Assembly: GCA_016781225.1 (NCBI GenBank)
Contig: JADDQT010000102.1
Coordinates: 1-6,992 of the forward strand
From: Actinomycetota bacterium
GTDB lineage: Bacteria > Actinomycetota > Acidimicrobiia > Acidimicrobiales > GCA-2861595
Direction of reading: 5' to 3'
Length of the DNA stretch: 6,992 nucleotides
Part shown: in pieces, positions 6,690-6,992 of the stretch
Layout: every line of letters starts with the position of its first letter
Position numbering within the stretch: position 1 is the stretch's first letter
The notes under the pieces: model-generated
What the model saw: only the letters and a program-made list of their open reading frames with translations
Told to the model about the DNA's origin: nothing
Database searches by the model: none
Translations under genes and position numbers: made by a program

Positions 6690-6992
6690 CTAACGCTCCC
6701 CCCGGAGGAAGCGCTCGAGCTCGTCGGCCAGCTCGTCGCCGGTGGGCAGGTCCGACAGGTTGATGGGCGCCACGTTGACCTCGGCGTCGGCGCTGGCTTC
6801 CAGCTGGTGGACCATCTCGACGTGCTCCTCGCTGGCGGCGATGATCTCGTCGATGCGGGTCCTCGCCAGGGCGGCCGTGTCGTGGAGGTCCTTGGGGTCG
6901 AGCTCCAGGCCGGCCACGGTGGCCAGGCACTCCAGCAGGGCGGCGCTGGCCGCCGGGTAGGGCATGGCCGCCACGTAGTGCGGAACCCGGGC
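6690..6992 (-). CDS. PAC2-family (proteasome assembly chaperone-like) protein, C-terminal part (partial, 5' end outside window)
   Basis: The minus-strand frame is open from the window end to TAG 6692-6690 and gives the last 100 residues. VPHYVAAMPYPAASAALLECL followed by a long helical region containing RTRIDEIIAASEEHVEMV matches the end of the PAC2 alpha/beta domain plus its helical tail, as in actinobacterial PAC2 proteins. The final segment SDLPTGDELADELERFLRGE is acidic. PAC2 proteins are related to eukaryotic proteasome assembly chaperones; in actinobacteria, which can carry 20S proteasomes, the family is common, but its role there is not well defined. The internal GTG at 6974 should not be taken as the start because the frame continues out of the window. 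Confidence 0.8.
   Translation of the reverse strand, partial: ARVPHYVAAMPYPAASAALLECLATVAGLELDPKDLHDTAALARTRIDEIIAASEEHVEMVHQLEASADAEVNVAPINLSDLPTGDELADELERFLRGER

Overview
The window looks like a high-GC actinobacterial chromosome fragment, most plausibly from an Acidimicrobiia-like lineage. This rests on strong G/C bias at third codon positions, a LytR-type gene followed by rsfS, a compact leuS and a PAC2-family gene; the taxonomic call is an inference. Almost all of the sequence is coding, and the housekeeping core is ordinary.

Layout. Positions 1-709 (+) hold the 3' end of a LytR/CpsA/Psr-family gene and the ribosomal silencing factor rsfS. Positions 731-1670 (+) hold a promoter-like segment with a perfect TTAGG-N4-CCTAA dyad, a probable small unrecognised ORF (834-1043), and an iron-storage pair. 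The pair is bfd, a [2Fe-2S] bacterioferritin-associated ferredoxin, overlapping bfr, a bacterioferritin, by four bases. Positions 1701-2703 (-) form an accessory cassette: tRNA-Ala(GGC) followed within about 20 bases by two tandem, overlapping LAGLIDADG-type homing-endonuclease-like ORFs. Both end in the same C-x4-C-x9-C-x2-H knuckle. Positions 2704-2843 are a divergent control region containing a mycobacterial-type LexA/SOS palindrome between a -35 and a -10 that point right. Positions 2844-6678 (+) hold a two-helix potassium channel with an RCK/TrkA gating domain, leuS (leucyl-tRNA synthetase) and a small SseB-domain gene. The window ends with the C-terminal part of a PAC2-family protein on the minus strand (6690-6992), convergent with the SseB gene.

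How the parts work together. Bfd and Bfr would form an iron release/storage pair. The dyad has the half-site spacing of a single-dimer DtxR/IdeR site, which suggests metal-dependent control. The bacterioferritin carries Asp where the ferroxidase His54 is expected. The channel gene has a strong internal Shine-Dalgarno and ATG at Met103, just before its RCK domain, much like the internal start known in MthK; it could make both full channel and free RCK subunits. The tRNA/endonuclease cassette is bracketed by a 9-bp direct repeat, which hints at how it arrived. The points most worth a second look are the paired zinc-knuckle endonucleases, the SOS box, the internal RCK start and the Bfr H54D change.
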